In this document: positions 15,417-22,723 of the stretch, piece by piece
Position numbering within the stretch: the stretch's first letter is position 1
Layout of the letters: every line of letters starts with the position of its first letter
Source: Erysipelotrichaceae bacterium
GTDB taxonomy: Bacteria; Bacillota_I; Bacilli_A; Erysipelotrichales; Erysipelotrichaceae
Direction: 5' to 3'
Length of the DNA stretch: 23,849 bases
NCBI GenBank assembly: GCA_017512625.1
Contig: JAFWFB010000088.1
Location: 1-23,849 of the forward strand
Made by a program: the position numbers and the translations under genes
Notes under the pieces: model-generated
Database searches by the model: none
What the model was told of the DNA's origin: nothing
Seen by the model: the letters and a program-made list of their open reading frames with translations, nothing else

Positions 15417-15473
15417 GCTCGTAAAAACGATTTAAATACAAAAACGAGCCAAGGCTCAGGTTTTTTAGTTTTT
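15417..15473 (+). promoter_or_regulatory. Riboswitch expression platform: terminator with a competing hairpin
   Basis: The terminator is AAAAAC-GAGC paired with GCTC-(AG bulge)-GTTTTT (15440-15449 and 15454-15465) followed by a T-rich tail to 15473. A competing pairing is available: GCTCGT at 15417-15422 with ACGAGC at 15444-15449, which would occupy the terminator's left arm. CGATTTAA at 15428-15435 is also complementary to the P1 left strand TTAAATCG at 15329-15336, linking P1 stability to the platform. The likely outcome is guanine-bound OFF, but the exact switch is inferred. AAAGGAG at 15477-15483 is the ribosome binding site of the first gene. Confidence 0.75.
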
Positions 15474-15488
15474 GCAAAGGAGAAGAAA

Positions 15489-16712
15489 ATGAAAAAACTA
15501 TTATCATGTCTAATGGTTCTGTTTTTGCTTTTAGGTGTTGTTGCTTGCACCAGCACTCCTGAAGAAGAAACAGACACTCCGGAAGAGACCGTCTACAAGG
15601 TCGGTTTAGTCTGCATCGGTGATGATAACGCCGCTTATGACCGCAACTTCTACATGGCTGCTGAAGATGCTAAAGAAGTTCTGGCCTCCAAGGGCATCAA
15701 CATCGAATGGCACTACACCTACAACCATCCAGAGGGTGATCCGGTTGCCGTTGATAATGAAGAACTCGCTGAAGAAGGCTGCATCGCCATCTTCAATAAC
15801 TCTTACGGTCAGGAACCAGCAATGCTGACTGTTGCCGGCCAGTATCCTGATACTATCTTCGCCGGTCTGACCAACGAGCATTCAAGCAAAGATGATCTGC
15901 CTAACACCATCAACGCTTTCCCTTCAGTTTACGAAGGACGTTACATCGCTGGTGTTGTTGCCGGTCTTAAGTTAAATGAACTGATCGAAGCCGGAACCAT
16001 TACTCCTGAACAGGCTGTAATCGGTTATGTCGGTGCTTACACCTTCGCCGAAGTTATCTCCGGTTATACTGCTTACTACCTCGGTGCCAAGTCTGTTTGC
16101 CCTAGCGTAAGCATGATGGTTGAATTCATCGGTTCCTGGAGCAACCCTTCACTGGAACAGTCTACTGCTCAAGACCTGATCGACCGTGGTGCTATCATGG
16201 TCTCTCAGCACTCTGACTCCACTACTCCGGCTACCACCGCTCAGGCTGCAGGTGTCTTCCATACCGGTTCTAATATCGATATGACTGACGTTGCTCCAGA
16301 CGCTTCAATCATCTCTACCAGAATCGACTGGACCAACTTCTTCGTATACGTTATCGAATGTGCTGTTAACGGAACTCCTGTAGATCAGGACTACATCGGT
16401 CATGGTCTTAAGGATGGCGACGTTAAGATGACCGCCTTAAACGAAGCTGTTGCTGCTGAAGGTACTGCTGAAAAGATCGCTGAGGTCGAAGCTCAGTTAG
16501 CTTCCGGCGAACTCCAGGTATTCGATACTTCCAAATTCACTGTCAATGGTGAAGAAGTTACTACCTGCTTCGCTCTTGATACCGATGGCGATTTCGTAGC
16601 TGACTCTGAAGAAGCTGTATTCGATGGTGCCTTCCACGAGTCTTACTTCCAGTCTGCTCCATACTTCGCTTTAAGAATTGACGGTATTACCCTGATCAAC
16701 GAAGCTTACTAA
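15489..16712 (+). CDS. nupN: BMP-family nucleoside-binding lipoprotein of an ABC importer
   Basis: The 407-residue protein is the extracellular binding component (BMP/Med/PnrA type) that hands nucleosides to the ABC permease. The signal peptide MKKLLSCLMVLFLLLGVVAC ends in a lipobox with Cys20, followed by an acidic Thr/Glu-rich linker. The mature part begins YKVGLVCIGDDNAAYDRNF (family: kvglvtd.g.i.D.sFn), with NNSYGQEPA, GLTNEH, FPSVYEGRYIAGVVAGL and VIGYVGAY as typical segments. The C-terminal part (CFALDTDGDFVADSEEAVFDG) has a Ca-loop-like DTDGD run. Codon use is strongly biased to GCT, GTT, TCT and GGT compared with its neighbours, suggesting very high expression. It is first in the riboswitch-controlled operon and is followed by an internal terminator. 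The symbol follows B. subtilis nupNOPQ; the specificity (guanosine, inosine or other) is inferred. Confidence 0.93.
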   Translation: MKKLLSCLMVLFLLLGVVACTSTPEEETDTPEETVYKVGLVCIGDDNAAYDRNFYMAAEDAKEVLASKGINIEWHYTYNHPEGDPVAVDNEELAEEGCIAIFNNSYGQEPAMLTVAGQYPDTIFAGLTNEHSSKDDLPNTINAFPSVYEGRYIAGVVAGLKLNELIEAGTITPEQAVIGYVGAYTFAEVISGYTAYYLGAKSVCPSVSMMVEFIGSWSNPSLEQSTAQDLIDRGAIMVSQHSDSTTPATTAQAAGVFHTGSNIDMTDVAPDASIISTRIDWTNFFVYVIECAVNGTPVDQDYIGHGLKDGDVKMTALNEAVAAEGTAEKIAEVEAQLASGELQVFDTSKFTVNGEEVTTCFALDTDGDFVADSEEAVFDGAFHESYFQSAPYFALRIDGITLINEAY

Positions 16713-16729
16713 AATACAATTGATTTATT

Positions 16730-16766
16730 CCGAAAGGGAGTCTAGCTCCCTTTCGGATTTTTTATT
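16730..16766 (+). terminator. Internal terminator between the binding protein and ABC genes
   Basis: A perfect 11-bp stem, CCGAAAGGGAG with CTCCCTTTCGG (16730-16740 and 16746-16756), has a TCTAG loop and an ATTTTTTATT tail. It is 17 nt past the binding-protein stop. Read-through at this site would feed the ATPase and permeases at a lower level. Confidence 0.9.
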
Positions 16767-16807
16767 AATTTACGACCTTAGATTAATAAAAAAGAAGGGA
16801 GATTTCC

Positions 16808-18340
16808 TTGAAAGAGATTCACGCAATAGAGTTTAAGAATATATCCAAGTACTTCGGTTCCGTTACCGCCAACAAGAATGTCAATCTCTATGTCGACCAT
16901 GGCGTCATCATGGCGATACTTGGTGAAAACGGAAGTGGCAAGACTTCCCTGATGAACATGATCGCCGGCATCTATTACCCGGATGAAGGCGAGATCTTTG
17001 TTGAGGGAAGTAAAGTCAATATCCTTTCCCCTAAGGATGCCTTTGACCACGGCATCGGCATGATCCATCAGCATTTCAAGCTGATCGATGTCTTTACCGC
17101 CGTTGAAAATGTGGCCTTGGGACTTGAAGGCGAAGAGAAATACGATCTTTCCAAGATCGCCAAAAAAGTTGAAGAGATAAGTAAGCGTTACGGATTCAAC
17201 ATCGATCCGTACAAGAAGGTATATGAGATGTCCGTGTCGGAAAAACAGACACTGGAGATCGTTAAGGTCCTTTACCGCAATGTCGATGTCCTGATCTTGG
17301 ACGAACCGACCGCTGTCTTGACTCCGCAGGAAGTCGAAAAGCTTTTCGATGTCATGCGCACCATGAAAGCCGAGGGCAAGACAGTCGTTATCATCACCCA
17401 CAAACTGAACGAGGTCATGGAGATCTCCGATGTGGTCGCGGTAATGAGAAAGGGTGAACACATCAATACGGTCCGCACTTCTGAGACCAATATCAATGCG
17501 CTGACTGAGATGATGGTTGGCAAGGCCATTTCATTAAATATCGAAAGAGTTGATACTAAAAACCAGCAGCCGCGTCTTACCATCAAGGATCTGGAAGTAA
17601 GAGGCAGTGAACAGGCCTCCAAATTAAGCAAGGTCTCCTTTACCGTCAATAGTGGCGAGATATTGGGTATCGCGGGAATCGCCGGATCCGGACAAAAGGA
17701 ACTTTTAGAAGCCATTGCGGGACTAAGACCGATCAGCGATGGTTCGATCATCTATACCCCTAACGAAACGGAAAGAGTCGAAATGGTGGGCAAATCCCCG
17801 GTCGAGATCAGGGAAGCCGGTATCTCTTTAGCCTTTGTCCCGGAAGACCGTCTTGGTATGGGTCTTGTTGGTGACATGGGTATGACCGGCAACATGATGC
17901 TTCGCTTATGGAACAAAGGTAAGGGTATCTTCGTAAACCGTAAGGAACCTCAGCAATTAGCTGAGAAAGTATTAAATGAACTGGATGTCGTCACTCCGGA
18001 TATCGAATATCCGGTAAGACGTCTTTCCGGTGGCAATGTCCAAAAAGTTCTGGTCGGAAGAGAGATTGCTACCAACCCGACCGTCTTGATGAGTGCTTAT
18101 GCAGTAAGAGGACTGGATATCAACTCCTCCTACAATATCTATAACCTGATGATGGAGCAGAAAAAGAAAGGTGTCGCCGTAATCTTTGTCGGTGAAGACC
18201 TGGACGTTTTGCTTCAGTTATGCGACCGGATCCTGGTCCTTTACGAAGGAAAGGTCAGTGGCATCGTCGATGCCCGGACCGCTACCAAGGAACAGATCGG
18301 TCTTTTGATGATGCACGAAGGAGGAAACGAGAATGAATAA
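16808..18340 (+). CDS. nupO: Nucleoside ABC transporter, double ATP-binding subunit
   Basis: The 510-residue protein carries two fused nucleotide-binding domains, as in NupO/RbsA-like subunits. The first has an intact Walker A (GENGSGKTS, about residues 37-45), IHQHFKL Q-loop-like segment, MSVSEKQTLEI signature and LILDEPTAVL Walker B. The second has a degenerate Walker A (GIAGSGQKE), LSGGNVQK signature and a Walker B without the usual carboxylates (VLMSAYAVRGLD), typical of this family, where one site is weak. The start is TTG at 16808, 6 nt after AAGGGAG; I see no better ATG. It overlaps the first permease gene by 8 nt. No promoter is obvious between it and the terminator, so expression probably depends on read-through. 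Confidence 0.95.
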   Translation: MKEIHAIEFKNISKYFGSVTANKNVNLYVDHGVIMAILGENGSGKTSLMNMIAGIYYPDEGEIFVEGSKVNILSPKDAFDHGIGMIHQHFKLIDVFTAVENVALGLEGEEKYDLSKIAKKVEEISKRYGFNIDPYKKVYEMSVSEKQTLEIVKVLYRNVDVLILDEPTAVLTPQEVEKLFDVMRTMKAEGKTVVIITHKLNEVMEISDVVAVMRKGEHINTVRTSETNINALTEMMVGKAISLNIERVDTKNQQPRLTIKDLEVRGSEQASKLSKVSFTVNSGEILGIAGIAGSGQKELLEAIAGLRPISDGSIIYTPNETERVEMVGKSPVEIREAGISLAFVPEDRLGMGLVGDMGMTGNMMLRLWNKGKGIFVNRKEPQQLAEKVLNELDVVTPDIEYPVRRLSGGNVQKVLVGREIATNPTVLMSAYAVRGLDINSSYNIYNLMMEQKKKGVAVIFVGEDLDVLLQLCDRILVLYEGKVSGIVDARTATKEQIGLLMMHEGGNENE

Positions 18341-19415
18341 TGAATTAAAGACTCCCCTGATCCGACTGGTCAAAAGGGAGGATGCCTCCAAGAAGATGAT
18401 CTATCTGACCAGGATCGCAGCATTTGTGATTGCCCTGATCCTGGGTGGACTCATCTTTTTGATCATCAAGAAAAATCCGTTTACAGCTTATGCAACGATC
18501 TTAAAGGGAACCTTAGGAAGAAGCTCAGGTATCCGTCAGGTCATCAAGATCGCGACTCCTTTGCTTGGTTGTGCCTTAGCTCTGGCTCCTTGTTTCAAAA
18601 TGCGCTTTTGGAATGTCGGTGCTGAAGGGCAGATCACAATGGGTGCGATCTTTGCTACCTACTTCGCTTTAAACTGGTATTCAAGAATGCCTAGAGTGGT
18701 GTTGCTGTTGGCAATGGCCCTGGCTTCCATGATCGGTGGTGCCCTTTGGGCAGCCATTCCGGCTTTCTTTAAAGCCAAATTCAATACTAATGAGACTCTG
18801 TTTACCTTGCTTATGAACTATATCGCCATCGGTATCGCCGGCTATCTGGTCGGCGGTCCTTGGGAAGGCAAACCGGGAAGTCAGATCATTCCGATGTTCG
18901 ACCCTAAAGCTGTCTTACCTAAGTTATTTGGCGTACAGATCGGCTGGATCATCGTCCTGCTTCTGACTGTCTTTATCTTTGTCTACATGAATTTCACCAA
19001 ACACGGCTATGAGATCGCCGTTCTCGGCGAAAGTGAAAATACTGCCAGATATGCGGGAATGAATGTTGTTAAAGTCATCGTCCGTACCTGTCTTTTATCA
19101 GGTGCCATCAATGGCTTAGTCGGCTTCATGATGGCTTCCGGTACGCACATGACCCTTTATAAGGATGTTGCGGGAGGAATCGGCTTTACCGCCATTACCG
19201 TTTGTTGGCTATCTCAATTCAATCCGGCAGCCATGATCGCCATTGCTCTGCTTTTGGCAATACTGGAAAGAGGATCATCGACATTACAGTCCTCTTTAGC
19301 TATTCCTGCTTCCGTTTCCGATATCATTACCGGAATCATCCTGTTATCAATGTTAGCCTGTGAATTCTTCATAACCTACCGGTTGATCTTTCGTAAAAAG
19401 GAGGAACAAGCATGA
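18333..19415 (+). CDS. nupP: Nucleoside ABC transporter permease 1
   Basis: The 360-residue integral membrane protein is of the BPD_transp_2 (RbsC/NupP-like) type. Around nine hydrophobic helices are visible, starting with a long N-terminal one (IAAFVIALILGGLIFLII). Family motifs include FWNVGAEGQITMGAI (about residue 92), NTNETLFTLLMNYIA, and the cytoplasmic coupling segment GYEIAVLGESENTARYAGM (EAA-like, about 228-246). It pairs with the next permease to form the heterodimeric channel energised by the upstream ATPase. Its start overlaps nupO by 8 nt and its end overlaps the next gene by 4 nt (ATGA), indicating coupled translation. AGGAGG-rich sequence inside the nupO 3' end serves as its ribosome binding site. 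Confidence 0.95.
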   Translation: MNNELKTPLIRLVKREDASKKMIYLTRIAAFVIALILGGLIFLIIKKNPFTAYATILKGTLGRSSGIRQVIKIATPLLGCALALAPCFKMRFWNVGAEGQITMGAIFATYFALNWYSRMPRVVLLLAMALASMIGGALWAAIPAFFKAKFNTNETLFTLLMNYIAIGIAGYLVGGPWEGKPGSQIIPMFDPKAVLPKLFGVQIGWIIVLLLTVFIFVYMNFTKHGYEIAVLGESENTARYAGMNVVKVIVRTCLLSGAINGLVGFMMASGTHMTLYKDVAGGIGFTAITVCWLSQFNPAAMIAIALLLAILERGSSTLQSSLAIPASVSDIITGIILLSMLACEFFITYRLIFRKKEEQA

Positions 19416-20398
19416 ATATCAATATCATCGGATTAATTAAGGCAGCCGTTTTAAACGGTACCCCTTTACTCTATGGCACCAGCGGTGAGATCCTGACCGA
19501 GAAGTCCGGTAACCTCAACCTCGGCGTTGAAGGTTTGATGTACATGGGTGGAGCCTTTGGTCTTTGTGGAGCCTTTGTCTATGGCAATCTGGCAGGAGAG
19601 GGAGCCAATGGTATCGTAGCAGTAACCATTTCCATCATCTGTGCTTTCCTGGCCGGTTGCTTTGGCTCATTGATCTACGGTTTCCTCACTATCACCTTAA
19701 GATGCAACCAGAATGTTACCGGTCTGGCCTTATCGATCTTCGGTACCGGACTTGGCCAATTCGTTGGTGAAGTAATGAGAAACAGTGTAGGTGGCAATGT
19801 CGCCATCAGCAATGCCCTTAAAGTTTTCTATTCCAATTCCCCGTTCCCTGAGTTTCTAAGAAAGATTCCGGTACTGGGTGAAGTTGTTTTCGGATACAAT
19901 ATCTTTGTCTATCTAGGTATTCTGATTTGTGTCATCATGGCTTATTTCATGCGCAAGACCGAGCAGGGACTCAATTTAAGAGCTGTAGGTGAATCGCCTT
20001 CAACCGCTGATACCGTTGGTATCAACGTCACTAAATACAAATATCTGGCTACCGTCATCGGCGGCGGTATCAGTGCCATGGGTGGCATGGTCTATACCAT
20101 GACCATCAGTGCAACAGTCTGGAACCACCTGGCCCTTTCCGGCGAAGGCTGGCTGGCAGTAGCTCTGGTCATCTTCTGTCTCTGGCGTCCACTTAATGCG
20201 GTATGGGGATCGATCCTGTTTGGTGGACTGATCATCCTCTACCTAAGAGTACCTCTTAGCTTCTTGCCCACCGAGATCTACAAGATCGTCCCATATATCT
20301 TTACTTCGATCATCCTGATCTTCGTATCGCTTAGAAAGAAGAGAGAAAATCAGCCACCAGCTTCCTTAGGCCTACCTTATTTCCGTGAAGAAAGATAA
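19412..20398 (+). CDS. nupQ: Nucleoside ABC transporter permease 2
   Basis: The 328-residue membrane protein is the second BPD_transp_2 permease. The start is recognisable by TPLLYGTSGEILTEKSGNLN followed by LGVEGLMYMGG, the family's N-terminal signature. RCNQNVTGLALSIFGTG comes near residue 95 and the coupling loop EQGLNLRAVGESPSTADT near residue 188. AGGAGGAAC lies just before the ATG at 19412. It ends the core importer, which has binding protein, double ATPase and two permeases in the same order as Bacillus nupNOPQ. It is followed 36 nt later by a lipoprotein gene. Confidence 0.95.
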   Translation: MNINIIGLIKAAVLNGTPLLYGTSGEILTEKSGNLNLGVEGLMYMGGAFGLCGAFVYGNLAGEGANGIVAVTISIICAFLAGCFGSLIYGFLTITLRCNQNVTGLALSIFGTGLGQFVGEVMRNSVGGNVAISNALKVFYSNSPFPEFLRKIPVLGEVVFGYNIFVYLGILICVIMAYFMRKTEQGLNLRAVGESPSTADTVGINVTKYKYLATVIGGGISAMGGMVYTMTISATVWNHLALSGEGWLAVALVIFCLWRPLNAVWGSILFGGLIILYLRVPLSFLPTEIYKIVPYIFTSIILIFVSLRKKRENQPPASLGLPYFREER

Positions 20399-20434
20399 TC
20401 TGTTAGAATAAGGTTGAACCAAGGGAGAATAATA

Positions 20435-21193
20435 ATGAAAAAGATAATTGCTTTATTGCTTTGCGCTTTGCTTTTAAGCTCCTGTACCGGTAAGGAAACG
20501 AAAGAGAATCTTCCGGATACGATCGATGGCTACTGGCTGGAACAGACTCTTAGCCATGCCTTACATATCCAAAAGAATGATGCAGGAGAAACGACATTCA
20601 CCTACTTCACGGTCGGTCAGGACGAAGGAAACGGCTTTGTTGCGACCGACATAAAAAAGGTCAACGATAATACCTACGAGTTCATCCTCAATGGCGAGAA
20701 GATCAAGTGTGATCTAAGCAAGCTTGATGAAAACCTGCTTCTTAACGATGACGTCTATAAGTCTCACTGCAAGACTATCGAAGAACTGGCTGAAAAACAT
20801 ACCGCTACTATTATCTGGGAATTCATGGATACCTTTAACGGTTACTGGAACTGCCAGGATAACAATGAGTTTATCTGGATCGGCTATGACGATGAGGACT
20901 TCATCAGAGTCAATCTCGGATTATGGGATGCGGGTGGATTCCCGGCAGCCTATGTCAATAACATCGTAAAAAACAATGATGGCACTTATGATGTAACGTT
21001 ATACTACGATGGGTATGAAGGTGACGAGATGACGGAAGCTTATGATGAAAGCTATTCCAACATCACCATAGATACTTCCAAGTACTGGTCCGATAACATC
21101 ATCATCGTTGATGGCATTGAATATGCTTTTGCGGGAACAGATTCAGAAGCTGCTCATCAGGAATTTGAAAACCGGATGTTCGGCAATAACTAA
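20435..21193 (+). CDS. Lipoprotein of unknown function
   Basis: The 252-residue protein begins MKKIIALLLCALLLSSCTGK, a lipoprotein signal with lipobox and Cys17. A longer in-frame TTG start at 20414 exists, but AAGGGAG at 20421-20427 is 7 nt before the ATG at 20435, so the ATG is preferred. The mature protein is acidic. It appears to hold two related halves, each beginning with an aromatic Gly-Tyr-Trp segment (TIDGYWLEQTL and TFNGYWNCQDN), each about 100 residues long, which suggests an internal duplication of a small beta-rich module. I do not recognise a family. It could be co-transcribed with the nucleoside importer or use a weak extended -10 (TGTTAGAAT at 20401-20409). A hairpin terminator follows it. 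Confidence 0.85.
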   Translation: MKKIIALLLCALLLSSCTGKETKENLPDTIDGYWLEQTLSHALHIQKNDAGETTFTYFTVGQDEGNGFVATDIKKVNDNTYEFILNGEKIKCDLSKLDENLLLNDDVYKSHCKTIEELAEKHTATIIWEFMDTFNGYWNCQDNNEFIWIGYDDEDFIRVNLGLWDAGGFPAAYVNNIVKNNDGTYDVTLYYDGYEGDEMTEAYDESYSNITIDTSKYWSDNIIIVDGIEYAFAGTDSEAAHQEFENRMFGNN

Positions 21194-21214
21194 GCAATAA
21201 TAAAAGAGATAAAT

Positions 21215-21240
21215 AAAAAGCCCTAAGGGGCTTTTTAAGT
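21215..21240. terminator. Terminator shared by the importer operon and the accessory block
   Basis: AAAAAGCCC pairs with GGGCTTTTT (21215-21223 and 21228-21236) around a TAAG loop, 22 nt past the lipoprotein stop. The symmetric A/T flanks let it also stop minus-strand transcripts coming from the zinc-ribbon gene. Confidence 0.85.
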
Positions 21241-21284
21241 TATTCGTTACCTATTGCAAATCGATTTTTATAAATAACTATCTT

Positions 21285-21758
21285 TTAATCCCACATAATC
21301 CAGGAATCTATTTCTAGATCTCCTTTACACTTCGGACAAGAAACAGAGTCTCTATCAAGATCGGCCTTTTTCATGACAGTATTGCATTCAGAACACTTAT
21401 GAACATATCTTCTTATGCATTTAAACTTGTTTCTTCCTTCTGAAATCCAACGGGTAATACTCAGGTTTGTTTCCTCTCCTTTTTTCACCTTCGATGTCAC
21501 TTCTTTTGGAGTATAAATTGAAAGATTTTCTTCAACTTTAAGGTCTCCACACTTTTTGCATGCATATAGCTCTTTGTTGCCATCAATAACACTATGCGGA
21601 TTGCTAACTACAATTCGACGGTATTCTTCGCCAAATTCTCCGTTTTTAGCTTTTTCTATCAGATCTTGACATACACTTGGATACAGGAATCCTCTACCCA
21701 ACATAACATCTATCTCAAAACCACAATTGTTGCATTTTAATGCATACCCATTTCCCAT
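21285..21758 (-). CDS. Zinc-ribbon protein with four CxxC pairs, function unknown
   Basis: The 157-residue protein contains four CxxC pairs: CNNC at about residues 9-12, CKKC near 67, CSEC near 122 and CPKC near 140, consistent with two zinc-ribbon sites at the two ends. An early GFEIDVMLGRGFLYPSVC segment and the central helix QDLIEKAKNGEFGEEYRRI separate them. There is no signal peptide or membrane segment. I do not recognise a named family; such ribbons are common in nucleic-acid-binding or protein-assembly proteins. AAGGAG is 5 nt before the ATG. It is the last gene of the AT-rich minus-strand block, 31 nt after the GIY-YIG gene. Base composition and codons (AAA, ATA, AGA) differ from the surrounding genes. 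Confidence 0.85.
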   Translation of the reverse strand: MGNGYALKCNNCGFEIDVMLGRGFLYPSVCQDLIEKAKNGEFGEEYRRIVVSNPHSVIDGNKELYACKKCGDLKVEENLSIYTPKEVTSKVKKGEETNLSITRWISEGRNKFKCIRRYVHKCSECNTVMKKADLDRDSVSCPKCKGDLEIDSWIMWD

Positions 21759-21789
21759 GTTTGCTCCTTATCTCTATCTGTTATTATTA

Positions 21790-22389
21790 CTATTTAAACA
21801 TCATTTCATAATAATCGCTAACCGGTTTTCCATTATATGTAAAATATAAGACTCCGTTTACTCTGTATTGAGTTCCCAATAGTTCTTTTGCTACAGCAGA
21901 GATGGATGTCTTTATGCCGTTATATTCAACATGCCTACCATCCAACACCTTAACAGTAATGCTCTTATCATTTATATAGTTAAACTCTGCTCCGATAGGT
22001 ATTCCGCACTTGATATAATCAATTGGTGGTCTGCGTCTTCCGACGCTCTTTTTTCCGACATCTTCATCACTATCGTTATTATAGATATCCAGTCTATCCG
22101 TTGTTCCACTTATTTCAGCTATAGCTTGCAGCCATCGGATCGCCATATCTGGACCAACTGCATAGAATTCTTTACTTGGGTCATATCTCAGATTTCCATC
22201 CAACTCATCGATTAATCTGTGAAGCGTCTTGTCTTTTAATCTTTCTGTTGTTTTATAAGTCGCGACTAATTCATATGAAATCGGAACAGCTCCACTTAAC
22301 TCTTTTCTTCTTCTTTCAGGATCGTCTGCATAACCAATTTTTACGAATTGGGGAAATGCAGGATTCTTCATTATATAAATATATCCCAT
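21790..22389 (-). CDS. GIY-YIG (T5orf172-like) domain protein with a C-terminal RAMA/DUF4357-like domain
   Basis: In this 199-residue protein, residues 1-~90 fit the T5orf172 branch of the GIY-YIG nuclease fold. GYIYIMKNP at 2-10 provides the first motif, VKIGYADDPERRRKEL at 16-31 the KIG-x-T/A-x(n)-R motif, His57 lies in LHRLIDEL, and the candidate metal-binding Glu74 is in SKEFYAV. A charged linker (about 95-122) leads to residues 128-197. There GIPIGAEFNYI, ITVKVLDGRHVEYNG, TSISAVAKELLG and LYFTYNGKPVSDYY resemble RAMA or DUF4357 domains found in restriction, phage and other accessory proteins. Nuclease activity is plausible but not shown; many T5orf172 proteins are uncharacterised. AGGAAG precedes the ATG. 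It is the middle gene of the three-gene AT-rich block. Confidence 0.86.
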   Translation of the reverse strand: MGYIYIMKNPAFPQFVKIGYADDPERRRKELSGAVPISYELVATYKTTERLKDKTLHRLIDELDGNLRYDPSKEFYAVGPDMAIRWLQAIAEISGTTDRLDIYNNDSDEDVGKKSVGRRRPPIDYIKCGIPIGAEFNYINDKSITVKVLDGRHVEYNGIKTSISAVAKELLGTQYRVNGVLYFTYNGKPVSDYYEMMFK

Positions 22390-22417
22390 TTAATCTTCCT
22401 ATCAGGTATTATCTGTA

Positions 22418-22600
22418 TTATTCTTCGTTATTATCTTTTAAGGTGTGAACAAAACTTTTCAGTTTTTCCATTGTTTCTGATCTGTTTTCTTCGTCTACTT
22501 TACTGCTTTTTGGATTTACAGTTCTCTTTTTTCTGTTAGATCTAATCGTTACACGTGATCTCTTTGAACGTTCCTGTTCACCTGGAATTACTTTTGGCAT
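22418..22600 (-). CDS. Small basic protein of the accessory block
   Basis: This 60-residue open frame encodes a protein whose first ~35 residues are very rich in Lys and Arg (SKRSRVTIRSNRKKR) and whose C-terminal ~22 residues are acidic and probably helical (ETMEKLKSFVHTLKDNNEE). No known family is recognised. It is supported as a gene by AGGTAGG 8 nt before the ATG, an extended -10 promoter (TGATATAAT) about 50 nt upstream, and a 28-nt gap to the GIY-YIG gene. The basic half suggests nucleic-acid binding, possibly with the adjacent nuclease-like protein. This is inference. It may be a leader-sized protein with no homologues, so confidence is moderate. Confidence 0.6.
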   Translation of the reverse strand: MPKVIPGEQERSKRSRVTIRSNRKKRTVNPKSSKVDEENRSETMEKLKSFVHTLKDNNEE

Positions 22601-22649
22601 TCTATTTACCTACCTTTTCTTTGTTTACTATTATTTATCTCTTACCATG

Positions 22650-22658
22650 ATTATATCA
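22650..22658 (-). promoter_or_regulatory. Extended -10 promoter of the accessory block
   Basis: The minus strand has a consensus TGATATAAT (hexamer 22655-22650), predicting a transcript from about 22643 and a 43-nt leader. The -35 is poor. It would drive the small basic protein, the GIY-YIG protein and the zinc-ribbon protein as one unit ending at the hairpin at 21215-21240. Confidence 0.6.
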
Positions 22659-22723
22659 ATCATCACTCTAACCTTTCAGATTTACTCTTTCGTTACTTTA
22701 AATAATTTAAGAATATTTAATAA

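Larger units (their letters stand above)
21285..22660 (-). other. AT-rich three-gene accessory block
   Basis: The three minus-strand genes and their promoter are visibly richer in A and T, with more AAA, AGA, ATA and TTT codons, than the housekeeping genes on both sides. The block lies between the importer operon and a glycoside hydrolase gene and has its own promoter and a terminator at the end. I found no integrase, transposase, direct repeat or tRNA at its edges, so lateral acquisition is inferred from composition and gene type only. Confidence 0.6.

Noticed and set aside
16778..17461. Minus-strand frame of 227 codons opposite the start of nupO
   Set aside because: It lies on the opposite strand to a clear ATPase with Walker motifs, without promoter or ribosome binding site. 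It is a shadow.
20414..20434. Longer lipoprotein start (TTG, seven more residues)
   Set aside because: The ribosome binding site AAGGGAG lies inside this stretch and is spaced for the ATG at 20435, where a standard signal peptide begins.
21194..21284. Attachment site or repeat flanking the accessory block
   Set aside because: No tRNA, direct repeat or inverted repeat pair was found by eye at the block edges. Only the terminator hairpin is present.
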